Assembly: GCA_017412705.1 (NCBI GenBank)
Contig: JAFPWS010000074.1
Span: 47,986 to 111,985, forward strand
DNA: 64,000 bases
Direction of reading: 5' to 3'
DNA from: Prevotella sp.
Lineage (GTDB): Bacteria > Bacteroidota > Bacteroidia > Bacteroidales > Bacteroidaceae
The notes beneath the pieces are model-generated. The model worked only from the letters and a program-made list of their open reading frames with translations. It was not told the DNA's origin and searched no databases. This document shows, one piece after another, positions 37,792 to 46,694 of this stretch; the first letter of the stretch is position 1, and each line of letters opens with the position of its first letter. The translations under genes and the position numbers were made by a program.

Positions 37792-38979
37792 ATGGTGTTT
37801 TCCCCAACAAAAAAAATGCCCATAGGTGAAGATTTCCCGAACTCGGCAAATGGTATAATAGGTTTTACCCTGCCAAGGCTGCATACCGGCAAGAGCTGGT
37901 ATGTGGACTTCTTTTCTTACGACCCCGTCAGTAACAGGATGAAGCGCAAGAAGTACATGCTTGACCGCACCAAGAAGCACAGCGAGCGGCGGATCATGGG
38001 CACCCTGCTCATCGCGCAAATTACCCAGAGGCTCCTCCGCGGCTGGAACCCGTGGGTGCGCGATGACAGCACCAGGCACCTGACGGAGTTCGACGAGGTG
38101 GTGCGGAAATACTGCGAGTATGTGACGGCCATGGAGACGCAAGGGGCGCTGAAGCACAAGACGGCATACGACTACCTGTCGAGGGTCGGAACGCTGACCA
38201 CGTATATCCAGGAGTGCAACGTCGCCATCCGCTACATCTACCAGTTCGACCGATCGTTCGTGGTGGATTACCTGGACTACCTTATTCTCGACAAGGATGT
38301 CAGCGCCACGACGAGGAACAACCACCGCACATGGCTGTCCACGTTCGGCAGCTGGCTGGTGGAGCGGAGCTACCTGAGCGCCAACCCCGTCGAGGGCACC
38401 CACATGCTGAGGGAGAAGGAGAAGCGGCGCGACGCACTGTCTGCCGGCGCTCTCGCGCGCATGCGCGTATACCTTTATAATAATAACAAGCCTTTCCTGC
38501 TGGCCTGCATGATGGAATACTACACCTTCATACGCCCGGACGAACTGAGGCATATCCGCGTCGGCGACGTATCCGTCTCGGAGAAAGAGGTGCGTGTGCC
38601 TGCGGAGGTGTCGAAGAACCACAAGGAGCGCCATGTCGGCATCAACTCGAAGGTGCTACAGCTGATGATTGAGCTGAGGGTGTTCGACGCACCGTCACAA
38701 TACTACCTGTTCGGAAAGGAACTGAAACCGGGCCCGGAGATGACGTACCTCAACCGCTTCCGCTACGAATGGAAGAAGATGCGCCAGGCGCTTCGCTGGC
38801 CTGCCAGCTACCAGTTCTACTCGCTGAAGGACTCTGGCATCCGCGACCTTGCCAACGCTGCCGGCGTGGTGGTGGCACGCGACCAGGCGGGTCACAGCGA
38901 CATCGCCGTCACGAACAGGTACCTGAAGCGGAACAGCACGATTCCGGAAAGCGTCAAGGAGTTCGACGGGTCACTCTAG
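37792..38979 (+). CDS. phage tyrosine recombinase (integrase)
   Basis: About 395 residues if started at ATG 37792; ATG 37816 is an alternative, and longer frames would run into the tRNA. An N-terminal SAM-like DNA-binding region (about 85-185) precedes the catalytic domain. Catalytic positions seen: Arg in YYTFIRPDELR, Lys near SKNHKERHVGI, SLKDSGIRDL in place of the usual HxxR box, His in QAGHSDI and the nucleophile Tyr in TNRYLKR. The LKD-SGI variant occurs in Bacteroidota phage recombinases. It catalyses integration at the adjacent tRNA. The 3' end overlaps the convergent tail gene by 9 bp. Confidence 0.88.
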   Translation: MVFSPTKKMPIGEDFPNSANGIIGFTLPRLHTGKSWYVDFFSYDPVSNRMKRKKYMLDRTKKHSERRIMGTLLIAQITQRLLRGWNPWVRDDSTRHLTEFDEVVRKYCEYVTAMETQGALKHKTAYDYLSRVGTLTTYIQECNVAIRYIYQFDRSFVVDYLDYLILDKDVSATTRNNHRTWLSTFGSWLVERSYLSANPVEGTHMLREKEKRRDALSAGALARMRVYLYNNNKPFLLACMMEYYTFIRPDELRHIRVGDVSVSEKEVRVPAEVSKNHKERHVGINSKVLQLMIELRVFDAPSQYYLFGKELKPGPEMTYLNRFRYEWKKMRQALRWPASYQFYSLKDSGIRDLANAAGVVVARDQAGHSDIAVTNRYLKRNSTIPESVKEFDGSL

Positions 38980-40830
38980 TATCTCGTAGAAATAGCCGGT
39001 CTTGAGGCGGTCGATGCCGTCATCCGAGATGCTGACATCTATCTTCGAGCAGAGGAACCGCTTGCCGTTGAAGATGTAGTTCAGCGAAGGGTCGGGAATC
39101 CCGTCGCACAGGAACGGTATCTTCTGCTCGTCATTCGCATCGATATTGCCACCCATGTTAATCTTGGTGGAGTGTTCGTGGAACTGTCCGATGTAGGGAT
39201 GGCCACCGGCATGGGTGAGGGCCAGCGTATAGTAGCGCATGCAGTTGCCGATGCGCCAGTCGACATGGCATTCGGGGTAGACCAGCTCCATAATCCCGTC
39301 TTCACCGACGAGATACTGGTTGAACTGGCCGACCCACATCAGCTGCATGGTCTGCTCTTCCTCCGTCTCCTCCCTGGTGGCCGACTCTCCGGCAGCCACA
39401 ACCTCCTCTACGGTTACATAGGAACGCTCGTCCGCATCGTCTGCGGTATTCGCATCCTGGTCGACAACCTCGCTGTTCTCGATCTCAGGCAGCCACGCCT
39501 TGACGGTCGGGTTGTATTCCACCAAGGGATATTCTGCTATCAGCAACACAAATTCCACGTAGTTCATGGCTACGGGACACATGTCCAACTCAATGGTGTT
39601 GTCGGACGCCGTATCCCTCAGGATACGCGAGAAATAGCCGAACCGCTGCAGCTGGATTTCGCCCGTCTTCTGGCCCTCGCTGTCGGTGACCTCCGAGCCG
39701 TAGAGGAAGCCGAGCGGGTCGACTAGAAGCGTGGTCAGCTTCTCCTTGACCGTCATGGCGTCAAAGGCGTTGGCCATCTCGGTGGTGGTGTTGTACTCGC
39801 GGGTGTCGAAATTCTCCGTCACATCCTCGGGGACCTCGACGAGCGTCTCGCTCAGTCCGCTCAGGTTGTAACCGATGTTCGACGAGCCTATATAGTCCAG
39901 CCCCTCCTCGTCGTAGTCGCTGCTGAACTCGTCGGCAGCCTCGTAGCTCACGGTGCCCGTCTGGTCTGCCGCGTCAGCCCTGACAATATCGACGGTCTTC
40001 TCGTCCTCGTTGAAGAGAAAGGCGGCATTGAAGAGCTTGCGGAACTCGTCGAGGAATTTCCTGACGGTCCAGTGCGGAAGGGCCTTGGCGATGATGGCCG
40101 TCTGCCGTGCGGAGCAGATGATGAGCTCGTTCCATGGCGCCACGTCGTAGACGTTGCCTTTGACCGTGTAGCCCATGCTGGAGAGGACTGTCCGCAGCAC
40201 CATCATCAGGTTGGGCTGGACGGCACGGTTCAAGAGACAGTACCGGGCTATGTCACCCGTCTCGCCTTCCTCTCCCGGCAAGTAGACATTTATACGGTTG
40301 GCGATACAGTCGTTGCTGGCATCCCGCACGGGCATGAAGACCGCCGTGGAGATGTCGCCGATGTAGCGATTGTTCCTGACTTCTGTACTCACGTCTGTGT
40401 ATTGCCCATCCACGGCCAGGCGGATGTTCCACCTCGTATGATTCGTCCTGTATTTCTGGGGTACCTGCGGATAGGTCAGCCTGTCTATGTATATCCGGCT
40501 GAAATCAGAGCGGTAGCGCAGGCTGCTGGCGCCTGCCAGTATCTGCAGCTTCAGCTCATCCTGGTTGACTGCGGTGACAGTCCCCACGCCACGGATGACG
40601 GTGATGTTGTCGACCGTCAGGATGCAGTCGTCGAACTGGCGTATGCGCTTCGACGTGTCGAGCCTCCCGCGTGCGCCGAAGACCAGAACGTTCTCAGCGA
40701 TATCCAGCGGGAAGACGATATCGTAGGTGTACGAATCCTTCTCCTTGATGTACGGGTTTTCAAGGGTCAGCTTGATATTGTCCGCAAGACGCGGGACGGC
40801 CACTTTGCCGTCAATGAAACACTGTACCAT
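38971..40830 (-). CDS. large phage tail (baseplate/hub-like) protein, 619 aa
   Basis: A 619-residue protein directly after the tape measure (1 bp gap), the position of tail-tip or hub proteins in siphophages. The N-terminus (MVQCFIDGKVAVPRLADNIK) and the stretch to about 170 are beta-rich; the middle has ALPHWTVRKFLDEFRKLFNA, a pattern seen in hub-like domains of Bacteroidota phages. An acidic linker (NTADDADERS) interrupts near 470. No enzymatic motif is seen. Assignment rests on position and size. Confidence 0.65.
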   Translation of the reverse strand: MVQCFIDGKVAVPRLADNIKLTLENPYIKEKDSYTYDIVFPLDIAENVLVFGARGRLDTSKRIRQFDDCILTVDNITVIRGVGTVTAVNQDELKLQILAGASSLRYRSDFSRIYIDRLTYPQVPQKYRTNHTRWNIRLAVDGQYTDVSTEVRNNRYIGDISTAVFMPVRDASNDCIANRINVYLPGEEGETGDIARYCLLNRAVQPNLMMVLRTVLSSMGYTVKGNVYDVAPWNELIICSARQTAIIAKALPHWTVRKFLDEFRKLFNAAFLFNEDEKTVDIVRADAADQTGTVSYEAADEFSSDYDEEGLDYIGSSNIGYNLSGLSETLVEVPEDVTENFDTREYNTTTEMANAFDAMTVKEKLTTLLVDPLGFLYGSEVTDSEGQKTGEIQLQRFGYFSRILRDTASDNTIELDMCPVAMNYVEFVLLIAEYPLVEYNPTVKAWLPEIENSEVVDQDANTADDADERSYVTVEEVVAAGESATREETEEEQTMQLMWVGQFNQYLVGEDGIMELVYPECHVDWRIGNCMRYYTLALTHAGGHPYIGQFHEHSTKINMGGNIDANDEQKIPFLCDGIPDPSLNYIFNGKRFLCSKIDVSISDDGIDRLKTGYFYEILE

Positions 40831-40831
40831 A

Positions 40832-43800
40832 CTATCCTCTGTTCTTCAAATTATCAAAATGCTTCAGCTTGGAACGGAGCGTACCGACGTCATCCCGCAT
40901 GGCTATACCCTCGGCCAGCGCGCCGTTGAGCTCCGCGATGGAGGCGTTCAGGTCGTCGATGGTACTGCGCAGCTCCTCGTTGTCTGTCTGGACGTTGACG
41001 ACGGGAGCCACAACAGTGCCGCCGCCCGGCCCAAGTTGTCTGGAGATGTCGTCGGCTGTCAGCCTTCCGACGGTATTGTTGCGCTGCGCCTGGTCGAGGA
41101 ACTCGAGCATGGGCAGGACGTTCGGGTTGTTGACGGCCTGGTGGTTGGCGACGAACTCTCCCTCGTGCACCACGCCGGCCTCCTTGCGGTAGCGCCTGCC
41201 GCCTGTGAAGCCTCCCTCGTAGTAGCCAGCCTGCTGAGTCTCGTGCTGCTTTTTGATAGCTGCTACCTGGGTTAGTCCAGCAGCGGTTGCCATTGCGGCA
41301 AAGGCTGCCGCAATTATCGGCGCGGCAGGGCCTCCTACGGAAAGTCCTGCTCCATAGGCTTGCAAGGCGTTGACTGCAGTTTGTGCAACGGCTTGTGCCA
41401 TCTGGATTACCATTTGTTTTCTATTATATTTCGTCTTGATGGCTGCCTCTTCCTTCGCCTGCTTCTCCTGCAGCTTCTTGACCTTCTTCTGATTGTTGCC
41501 TGCTGCCTCAATCTGCTTCTCGTACTTCTTTTTGGTCATGGCGACCTCGTAGTCCGACTGTGCGCCAAAGTAAGAAGATGTTGCGGACAATATCTGATTT
41601 ATCTGCTGATAAGCTACCGCAAACTCTTGTCCAAGTTCTCCCAGGAAACTTTTTGTCGCTTCTTTCTTGGCCTCCAGGTATGCCTCATGATTGGCTGCGT
41701 CCTGTCCGTAAAGCTCCTTGAGCTTTTCCAACTGTGCCGAGTACATCTGAATGGTACCGATGATGGGGATGCTGGTACCGCTGCCTGCACCCTTCGCTGC
41801 TTCCGACGATGCCACCTTCAGCATGTCGGAGGCTGTGGAAGCGGTCTGCTGGTCTGGAGTCTGGCCATTGGCATACTGGGCCTTGATGGCCAGCAAGGCG
41901 CGCTGGTATTCCTCTTCCTTCAGAAGACCTCGCTTGTGCAGATCGTCGAGGGCATTCAGCTCCATCTGCTCGCGCTCCGTGTCCGACTGTTGCAGGTAGG
42001 TGGCCTTCAGCTCCCTGACACGCTCCTGGTAGTAGCGCTCGTTCTCCAGCTGGTGCTCGTGCATGCGGTCGTCTATCTCCCACTCTATCTGCATGCGCTC
42101 CAGAGAACCTTCGCGGGTGAGCGACTTCTTGTTCTCAAGGAAGTCCATCTCCTCCTGGAAACGGGCTTCACGGTATGCAGCCTCGTTACGGTAGATGGCA
42201 GAGCCTGAGGTCTGGTAATCCCTCTCCAGCTGGTGCAGCATGTCAACATGTATGCGCTCGTAGTCCATCAGCGACAACTTTGCCTGGGCATTGTCGCCAC
42301 CCAGCATCAGGGCAGCCAGCTGCTTCTGGTACTTGGCGTACTCGGCAGTATCCTCACCCCATACCTTCATGCGGTTCTCAAAGCCCTCCTGCTGAATCCT
42401 CAACTGCTCGTCGACGTACTCACGGTAATTCTTCAGACCTGCCTGATAGGCAAGCATGTTCTCAGCCAGGCGAGTGTCGGTAATGGCCTTCTCCTGACGG
42501 TCGGCCTCCTTCAGCTTCTCTAGACGCTCCTTGCGGGCCTTTTCAGCTGCAGCCTCCTGCTTCTTCTGTTCGGCTGCAGAGGTATAGGTGGTGGTACCAG
42601 CCTTCTTGCGGTGGCCGGTGACCACTACTTCGCCTATCTCGCTGATGCCGTCGGGGTTGGCAGGGGAGGCACCTGACTGCCGGGACGGTCCTGGCACGGA
42701 GAAGGTCTTCTGCCACTGGCGCTCAATGATATGAAACTGTGTGACGGCGGCATCGGCCAAGCCCTTGAAAGTCTGCGTGAAGCCCTCCTTGACCTTTCCC
42801 CAGTCGAGGGTGAAGATTCCCTGCAGCACCTTGCCGACACCGTCCAGCTCTTCCACGACAAGCTTCACGCCATTGGAGATGGTGGAGAAGCCTGCCGCGA
42901 AATTTGCGACGACAACACCTATAATCCAGCGCAGGAGTCCGAACTTGTCATACAGCGAGCCGACCCACTTGACGACCACGACAAGCTGTCTGGCGATAGC
43001 AGCAAAGCCGTCCAGCAGCTTCGCGGCTGCCGAACGCAGCATGCCCATCGCCTCGTTGGCCCCTTCTATCCTGTCGCGATACTTGACGAACAACGCCACG
43101 GCTGCCGTCAACCCAGCCACAAGCAAGCCGATAGGGTTAAGCTTGAGCGCGCCGTTGAAAAGCTGTGTGGCTATGGTGGCTGCCTTTGTCATGGCGATGT
43201 CGGCCTTGACGGCCATGGTCTTGAGCTTGACGTATGCAGTATATGTCGCAATGGTCACGGCAGCTATTGCAAGCGCCTCCTTGTGCTTGAAGACGAAGGA
43301 GGTGAGGGTGTTGAGGATGCGGACAAACAACGACGCGGAGGAAATGGTGTACTTTACAATAGGCATCAGCCTCTCGCCCAGCTCGACGGTCATCTCCTGG
43401 AACTGCTTCTTGGCCTTCTCGATGCCGGCCTCGACGGTGTTGTTCATGGTGTTATACTCCTTCTGGACGCTGGTAGCCTCCTTGTATGCCTCGGTGGCCA
43501 GCTGCTGGCGCTGGCGCACGTCGTCAATCTTGTCGGCCATCGTCGAGAGCACCCCGACTGCACGGTTGCCGTCCAGCCCCATGTCGTCGAGCATCTTCAT
43601 CATGCTCTGCGGGTCGGCCTGCTTCAGGCTGTCGGCCAGCGCCAGGATGGCGGCGTTGGCATCCTTGTTCAGCAGGTCGGTGAACTCCTTCACGCCCATG
43701 CCTGCAATGCGGGCGAACTTCTCTGTGTCGGTCTGCATCTTCGTGAGCATGTTGCCGAAGGCCGTTGCGGCCATCTCGTCGCGCAGCAGGTTCTCGTCCA

Positions 43801-44794
43801 TGACTGCACCGAAGCCCATGATCTGCGCCTGCGTCAAGCCCAGCTGCTTGCCGAAGCCTGCCACGCGGGCCGTGAAGTCTACCAGGTAGCCCGCCTTGGC
43901 GCTGGAGTTCTGGGCGAGCTCGTTGACGGCGGAACCCGTGGCGAGCATGGCGCCACGCAGGCCCATCCGCTCGTCCTCGCCGAAGGCCATGGCCAGCTTG
44001 CCCACATTGTCTATGGCTCCCTCGCCCAGGTCGTCGCCCAGGGCGACCTTGATCATGTTGCCGGCTTCGACGAATTCCAGGATATCCTGCTTCGACGTCT
44101 TTCCCAGACGGCCTGCCGCACCTGCCAGTTCGTTGAGTTCCTCACGACTCGTGCGGGTGTCCATCTTCTTCAGGTCCTCGTTCAGGTCGCGGATGGCCTC
44201 GTCGGTCAGGCCTGTATATTTCCTGGTGTCGGCCATCGCCTCCTCCATGTCGGCATAGGCCTTGACCGATGAGCGTATGGCGACAGTCAGTCCGGTGATG
44301 GCGCCGATGATCTGGGTGATGGCACCCCAGTGGGTGTTGAGTCCCACGACAAGCCGCTGGAAGACGTTCTGCTGCTTGGTCGCCTCCTTGGTGGCGTCCT
44401 CGTAGGTCTTCATCTCGCGCTTCGCAGCCTTGATGCGCTCGGCCAGGGCGTTCCACTCCTCGGAGTTCTTCTTGACGGAGCCGTCGCGCAGCAGGCGGTT
44501 CAGCTGGGCCACCTCCTGCCGCAGGTCCTTGTAGGTCTTGTCCGCCACGGTCTTCAGCGCAGCATTGAGGCCGTTCACGTGACGGGTCTCCTCCTTGATG
44601 TCGCGACTGACACGGTTGATGTCCTTCTGCATGGCGTCAGCCTGCTTCTTCGACTCCTTGGTGCCCTGGGCGTACAGCGCCTTCTGCTCGTCGAGCAGCT
44701 TCTTCTGTTCTGCCTGCAGCTCTTTCAGACGCGACTGGGCCTGCTTGGAATTAATCTCAATGGTAGCCTGGAATGTTTCGTTATGGTTTGCCAT
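40832..44794 (-). CDS. phage tail tape measure protein
   Basis: A 1320-residue protein, the largest in the window. The N-terminal 130 residues are coiled coil. The region about 180-470 matches the TIGR01760-type tape-measure core (MEEAMADTRKYTGLTDEAIR, ELAGAAGRLGKTSKQDI, MTKMQTDTEKFARIAG-like segments). Hydrophobic helices lie at about 520-640, then another long coiled coil and a Gly/Ala-rich segment before the C-terminus. It sets tail length. Tail length from residue count would be on the order of 200 nm if fully helical, an inference. A promoter lies upstream at 45046-45076. Confidence 0.93.
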   Translation of the reverse strand: MANHNETFQATIEINSKQAQSRLKELQAEQKKLLDEQKALYAQGTKESKKQADAMQKDINRVSRDIKEETRHVNGLNAALKTVADKTYKDLRQEVAQLNRLLRDGSVKKNSEEWNALAERIKAAKREMKTYEDATKEATKQQNVFQRLVVGLNTHWGAITQIIGAITGLTVAIRSSVKAYADMEEAMADTRKYTGLTDEAIRDLNEDLKKMDTRTSREELNELAGAAGRLGKTSKQDILEFVEAGNMIKVALGDDLGEGAIDNVGKLAMAFGEDERMGLRGAMLATGSAVNELAQNSSAKAGYLVDFTARVAGFGKQLGLTQAQIMGFGAVMDENLLRDEMAATAFGNMLTKMQTDTEKFARIAGMGVKEFTDLLNKDANAAILALADSLKQADPQSMMKMLDDMGLDGNRAVGVLSTMADKIDDVRQRQQLATEAYKEATSVQKEYNTMNNTVEAGIEKAKKQFQEMTVELGERLMPIVKYTISSASLFVRILNTLTSFVFKHKEALAIAAVTIATYTAYVKLKTMAVKADIAMTKAATIATQLFNGALKLNPIGLLVAGLTAAVALFVKYRDRIEGANEAMGMLRSAAAKLLDGFAAIARQLVVVVKWVGSLYDKFGLLRWIIGVVVANFAAGFSTISNGVKLVVEELDGVGKVLQGIFTLDWGKVKEGFTQTFKGLADAAVTQFHIIERQWQKTFSVPGPSRQSGASPANPDGISEIGEVVVTGHRKKAGTTTYTSAAEQKKQEAAAEKARKERLEKLKEADRQEKAITDTRLAENMLAYQAGLKNYREYVDEQLRIQQEGFENRMKVWGEDTAEYAKYQKQLAALMLGGDNAQAKLSLMDYERIHVDMLHQLERDYQTSGSAIYRNEAAYREARFQEEMDFLENKKSLTREGSLERMQIEWEIDDRMHEHQLENERYYQERVRELKATYLQQSDTEREQMELNALDDLHKRGLLKEEEYQRALLAIKAQYANGQTPDQQTASTASDMLKVASSEAAKGAGSGTSIPIIGTIQMYSAQLEKLKELYGQDAANHEAYLEAKKEATKSFLGELGQEFAVAYQQINQILSATSSYFGAQSDYEVAMTKKKYEKQIEAAGNNQKKVKKLQEKQAKEEAAIKTKYNRKQMVIQMAQAVAQTAVNALQAYGAGLSVGGPAAPIIAAAFAAMATAAGLTQVAAIKKQHETQQAGYYEGGFTGGRRYRKEAGVVHEGEFVANHQAVNNPNVLPMLEFLDQAQRNNTVGRLTADDISRQLGPGGGTVVAPVVNVQTDNEELRSTIDDLNASIAELNGALAEGIAMRDDVGTLRSKLKHFDNLKNRG

Positions 44795-44926
44795 AGAAAA
44801 ACGGTATATTTGTTTTCCGCAAATATACCGCTATTCCCATGATAGTGAAAATACTAATGTCTGTCCCGTTCCTGTTCTGCGTCCCGGGCGATCTGCTCGG
44901 CAAGCTCCTCAAGCTTCCGTTCCAGC

Positions 44927-45004
44927 TCATCCTTTGCCGGAGCCGTCCCTGGTTACCAGGAACACCACCAGCCATACGATGGGTAACAATGCCAAGAACT
45001 CCAT
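44927..45004 (-). CDS. 25-aa membrane peptide upstream of tape measure, with possible frameshifted extension
   Basis: From ATG 45004 the reverse strand encodes MEFLALLPIVWLVVFLVTRD and five more residues, then TGA. It is the first likely start after the promoter at 45046-45076. In the +1 frame, open from just before this stop down to a stop at 44853, lies a charged coiled-coil-like stretch (KDELERKLEELAEQIARDAE...). Joined, the two would give a 49-residue membrane protein with a cytoplasmic coil. This may be a programmed shift, a mutation, or chance. Confidence 0.45.
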   Translation of the reverse strand: MEFLALLPIVWLVVFLVTRDGSGKG

Positions 45005-45045
45005 ACGCTTACACCTTTTGAACGGTTTTATTCTCTTTCATGCTG

Positions 45046-45076
45046 CAAATATAAGAATTATTTCTGAATGTTCCAA
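45046..45076 (-). promoter_or_regulatory. promoter of the tape-measure operon
   Basis: Reverse strand -7 TATATTTG (45053-45046) and -33 TTG (45076-45074), 20 bp apart. The -33 box lies just downstream of the terminator that ends the upstream operon. Confidence 0.8.
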
Positions 45077-45083
45077 ATAAAAA

Positions 45084-45121
45084 CAGCGGGAACTATCCTC
45101 ACGGACCGCATGGCCCCGCTG
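45084..45121 (-). terminator. terminator of the small-gene operon
   Basis: Stem cagcggg / cccgctg (45084-45090 with 45115-45121) with an inner imperfect hairpin, followed on the reverse strand by TTTTTATTT. It sits 29 bp after the stop at 45150. Confidence 0.65.
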
Positions 45122-45149
45122 AAAAAAATACCACAAAGGGACAATGTTG

Positions 45150-45365
45150 TCATTCTGTCCACACCAGCCGGTCGTCGTCGCGCTCCAGCCGGTAGCCGTG
45201 CTTCAGCATGTAGCCTGTCACCTGGTCGGGCTCCAGCCTGGCAGTCTCGCGCAGGTTGTCGCAGATGTCCTGCGACGTCCAGCGCCCGCTGTCCTTCTGA
45301 TGCATGAAGTAGGCGTCCAGCAAGCAGTCTAAAATGCTCACTTCCTGTTCTTTCTCCTTGCTCAT
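45150..45365 (-). CDS. small phage protein, 71 aa
   Basis: A 71-residue acidic protein with a helical N-terminus (VSILDCLLDAYFMHQ) and a winged-helix-like middle (RWTSQDICDNLRETARLEPDQVTG is longer than shown motifs allow: key part TSQDICDNL ... VTGYMLKHGY). Its start overlaps the preceding gene by 4 bp, supporting translation. Function unknown. Confidence 0.65.
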   Translation of the reverse strand: MSKEKEQEVSILDCLLDAYFMHQKDSGRWTSQDICDNLRETARLEPDQVTGYMLKHGYRLERDDDRLVWTE

Positions 45366-45595
45366 GGCTCTTCTGTCTTTAGGGTTGCGTCAAGTATCTT
45401 CTTCAAATCCTGCTTCAGGTAGCGCAGGCACCTCAGAGTGTCGAGAACCTCTGCGGGTTCTCCGCTGTCGTCGTCGAAGTAATGGTCTTCGATGCTGTTC
45501 AGCAGGTCGATGCGGTTCTCCAGCCCCTCCCTGTCGAGGAAGCCGGACAGCGCTGCTGTCAGTTCCGGGGTAAGCGTCATCTTATTCATCGTCAT
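45362..45595 (-). CDS. small acidic phage protein, 77 aa
   Basis: A 77-residue helical protein (LTPELTAALSGFLDREGL, DTLRCLRYLKQDLKKILDA). It overlaps both neighbours by several bases. ATG 45589 is an alternative start. No family recognised; its place upstream of the tape measure allows a tail-assembly chaperone role, but nothing in the sequence proves it. Confidence 0.6.
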   Translation of the reverse strand: MTMNKMTLTPELTAALSGFLDREGLENRIDLLNSIEDHYFDDDSGEPAEVLDTLRCLRYLKQDLKKILDATLKTEEP

Positions 45596-45929
45596 GCTGC
45601 TCTAAAGTAGAGGGGGGGGTAAGTTTCGCAGGGCGCACGTCCTGGACGCCGTTGACGGTCAGGTACTCCATGCGCAGCGCATGCATCTGCTGGGTCACCT
45701 GGCGCTTCTCGTCGCGGTACTTGCGGTGGAACCACGCCTTGTCATTCTCGTACTGCTTGTTGACCTCGGCCCGCTGGTGCTTCAGGTTGCCTATCTGCGA
45801 GGCGATTTTCTGCAGCTGTGCCTGGTGCTTGATGCTGAGCTCCATCTTGTGCGCCGCCTCGCGCTCGCCAATCTCCTGCATCTTCTTCTCGAGGGCCTCA
45901 CGCTTGGCCTGGTATTCTGAGAGTATCAT
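45582..45929 (-). CDS. coiled-coil phage protein, 115 aa
   Basis: A 115-residue protein that is almost wholly coiled coil (about 5-90: EYQAKREALEKKMQEIGERE and following heptads) with a short disordered tail. It starts 4 bp after the 81-residue gene and overlaps the next. Function unknown; could be a scaffold or tail-associated protein. Confidence 0.65.
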   Translation of the reverse strand: MILSEYQAKREALEKKMQEIGEREAAHKMELSIKHQAQLQKIASQIGNLKHQRAEVNKQYENDKAWFHRKYRDEKRQVTQQMHALRMEYLTVNGVQDVRPAKLTPPSTLEQHDDE

Positions 45930-45933
45930 ACGC

Positions 45934-46179
45934 CTATCCTTCTATAACTGCTGCGAGAAACAAGAGTGAGAAACCGAAAGCGACCACTACCGCTGCCTGA
46001 GAGAAGAGCTTCACACGGCTTACCACTTGCTGGAGAGCCGCTGATGCGTTGACCTTCCTGAGAGCCCAGCCTACTGAAATCTCATGTAACTTTACTCGAT
46101 GGCACTGTTTCGCCGTGCCCGCGTCGATGCTGCCTCCTATCGGAGCGTAGCCATCAAATTGAAGGGTTAACTGTTGCAT
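45934..46179 (-). CDS. small membrane phage protein, 81 aa
   Basis: An 81-residue protein beginning MQQLTLQFDGYAPIGGSID, with one C-terminal helix (AAVVVAFGFSLLFLAAVI). It starts the four-gene small operon. The repeat element gctaaacaaagcag lies 5 bp upstream of its ATG (46184-46197, reverse orientation). Function unknown. Confidence 0.6.
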   Translation of the reverse strand: MQQLTLQFDGYAPIGGSIDAGTAKQCHRVKLHEISVGWALRKVNASAALQQVVSRVKLFSQAAVVVAFGFSLLFLAAVIEG

Positions 46180-46183
46180 ATTA

Positions 46184-46618
46184 CTGCTTTGTTTAGCTAT
46201 ACAGGGATCCGCCCTGTGCGGTTTGTTTCCTTGAAAATAGGGGGAGAGCTAGGGGCACCTGTCCGACGCCATTTAATCCCTGCCAGGTTCTCCGTCCTCG
46301 CGGATGGGAGCATCTCCCCCTGGGGAGGAAGGCGTCTCTAGGTTCCAGACATGACCCTTGCGGGCGGTTCTTCGTTCATCTCCTGCCTCACGGCGAGGAG
46401 CGCCTTCCCCTATGAGACAGAGAAAGCGGCAGCCCTCCCTGTCGCTAAACAAAGCAGATTTTAGTCCGAGGACTTTATATTCTACTGGGTGGCCACCGCT
46501 ATTGGTGTAGTGAGACCTCTGGCAGGTCTCGGAAGTATGGACATAAAAAAATGCCCAGAGTCGTTACTCGGGCGTCTCTCACCGCCCTCGGAGCTGAGCG
46601 CTCTGCTTTGTTTAGCGA
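46184..46618. repeat. three copies of gctaaacaaagcag, one inverted
   Basis: The 14-bp element occurs at 46184-46197 and 46602-46618 on the reverse strand and at 46442-46458 on the forward strand. The last two match over 17 bp as a perfect inverted repeat (tcgctaaacaaagcaga) around 143 bp. The reverse-strand copies sit just before an ATG and at a predicted transcription start. The 46198-46441 stretch between copies holds no gene I can support, only GC-rich hairpin-prone sequence. Confidence 0.8.
46545..46617 (-). ncRNA. predicted small RNA of about 70 nt
   Basis: A promoter at 46622-46652 would start a reverse-strand transcript near 46616, beginning with the gctaaacaaagcag element. It runs to an intrinsic terminator: stem GCCCGAGT...ACTCTGGGC (46573-46553, one bulge, loop AACG) followed by seven T residues (to about 46545). 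No reading frame of note is inside. The RNA is predicted only from promoter, terminator and structure. Confidence 0.45.
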
Positions 46619-46621
46619 TGG

Positions 46622-46652
46622 CAAAGATAGACAAAAATCCCGAAACCTGCAA
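46622..46652 (-). promoter_or_regulatory. promoter of the predicted small RNA
   Basis: Reverse strand -7 TATCTTTG (46629-46622) and -33 TTG (46652-46650), 20 bp apart. The -33 box falls in the loop of the hairpin at 46639-46663. Confidence 0.7.
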
Positions 46653-46663
46653 GAGATTTCGGG
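46633..46663 (-). terminator. terminator after the 127-aa gene
   Basis: Stem cccgaaa / tttcggg (46639-46645 with 46657-46663) followed on the reverse strand by TTTTT, 32 bp after the stop at 46695. Confidence 0.7.
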
Positions 46664-46694
46664 AAAATGTGTAGCTATTTAGACGGAATATATT

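Noticed and set aside
45009-45041. 10-codon leader peptide (MKENKTVQKV)
   Set aside because: Its ATG lies only 4 bp from the -7 box, probably upstream of the RNA start, so it is unlikely to be translated.
46442-46618. Invertible (phase-variable) DNA segment flanked by a 17-bp inverted repeat
   Set aside because: No invertase is nearby, and the promoter lies outside the repeats. A third copy of the element favours a regulatory or RNA role instead.
46489-46674. 61-aa forward-strand reading frame
   Set aside because: It runs opposite to all neighbours and through two hairpins, the predicted RNA and a promoter; composition is not protein-like in its first half.
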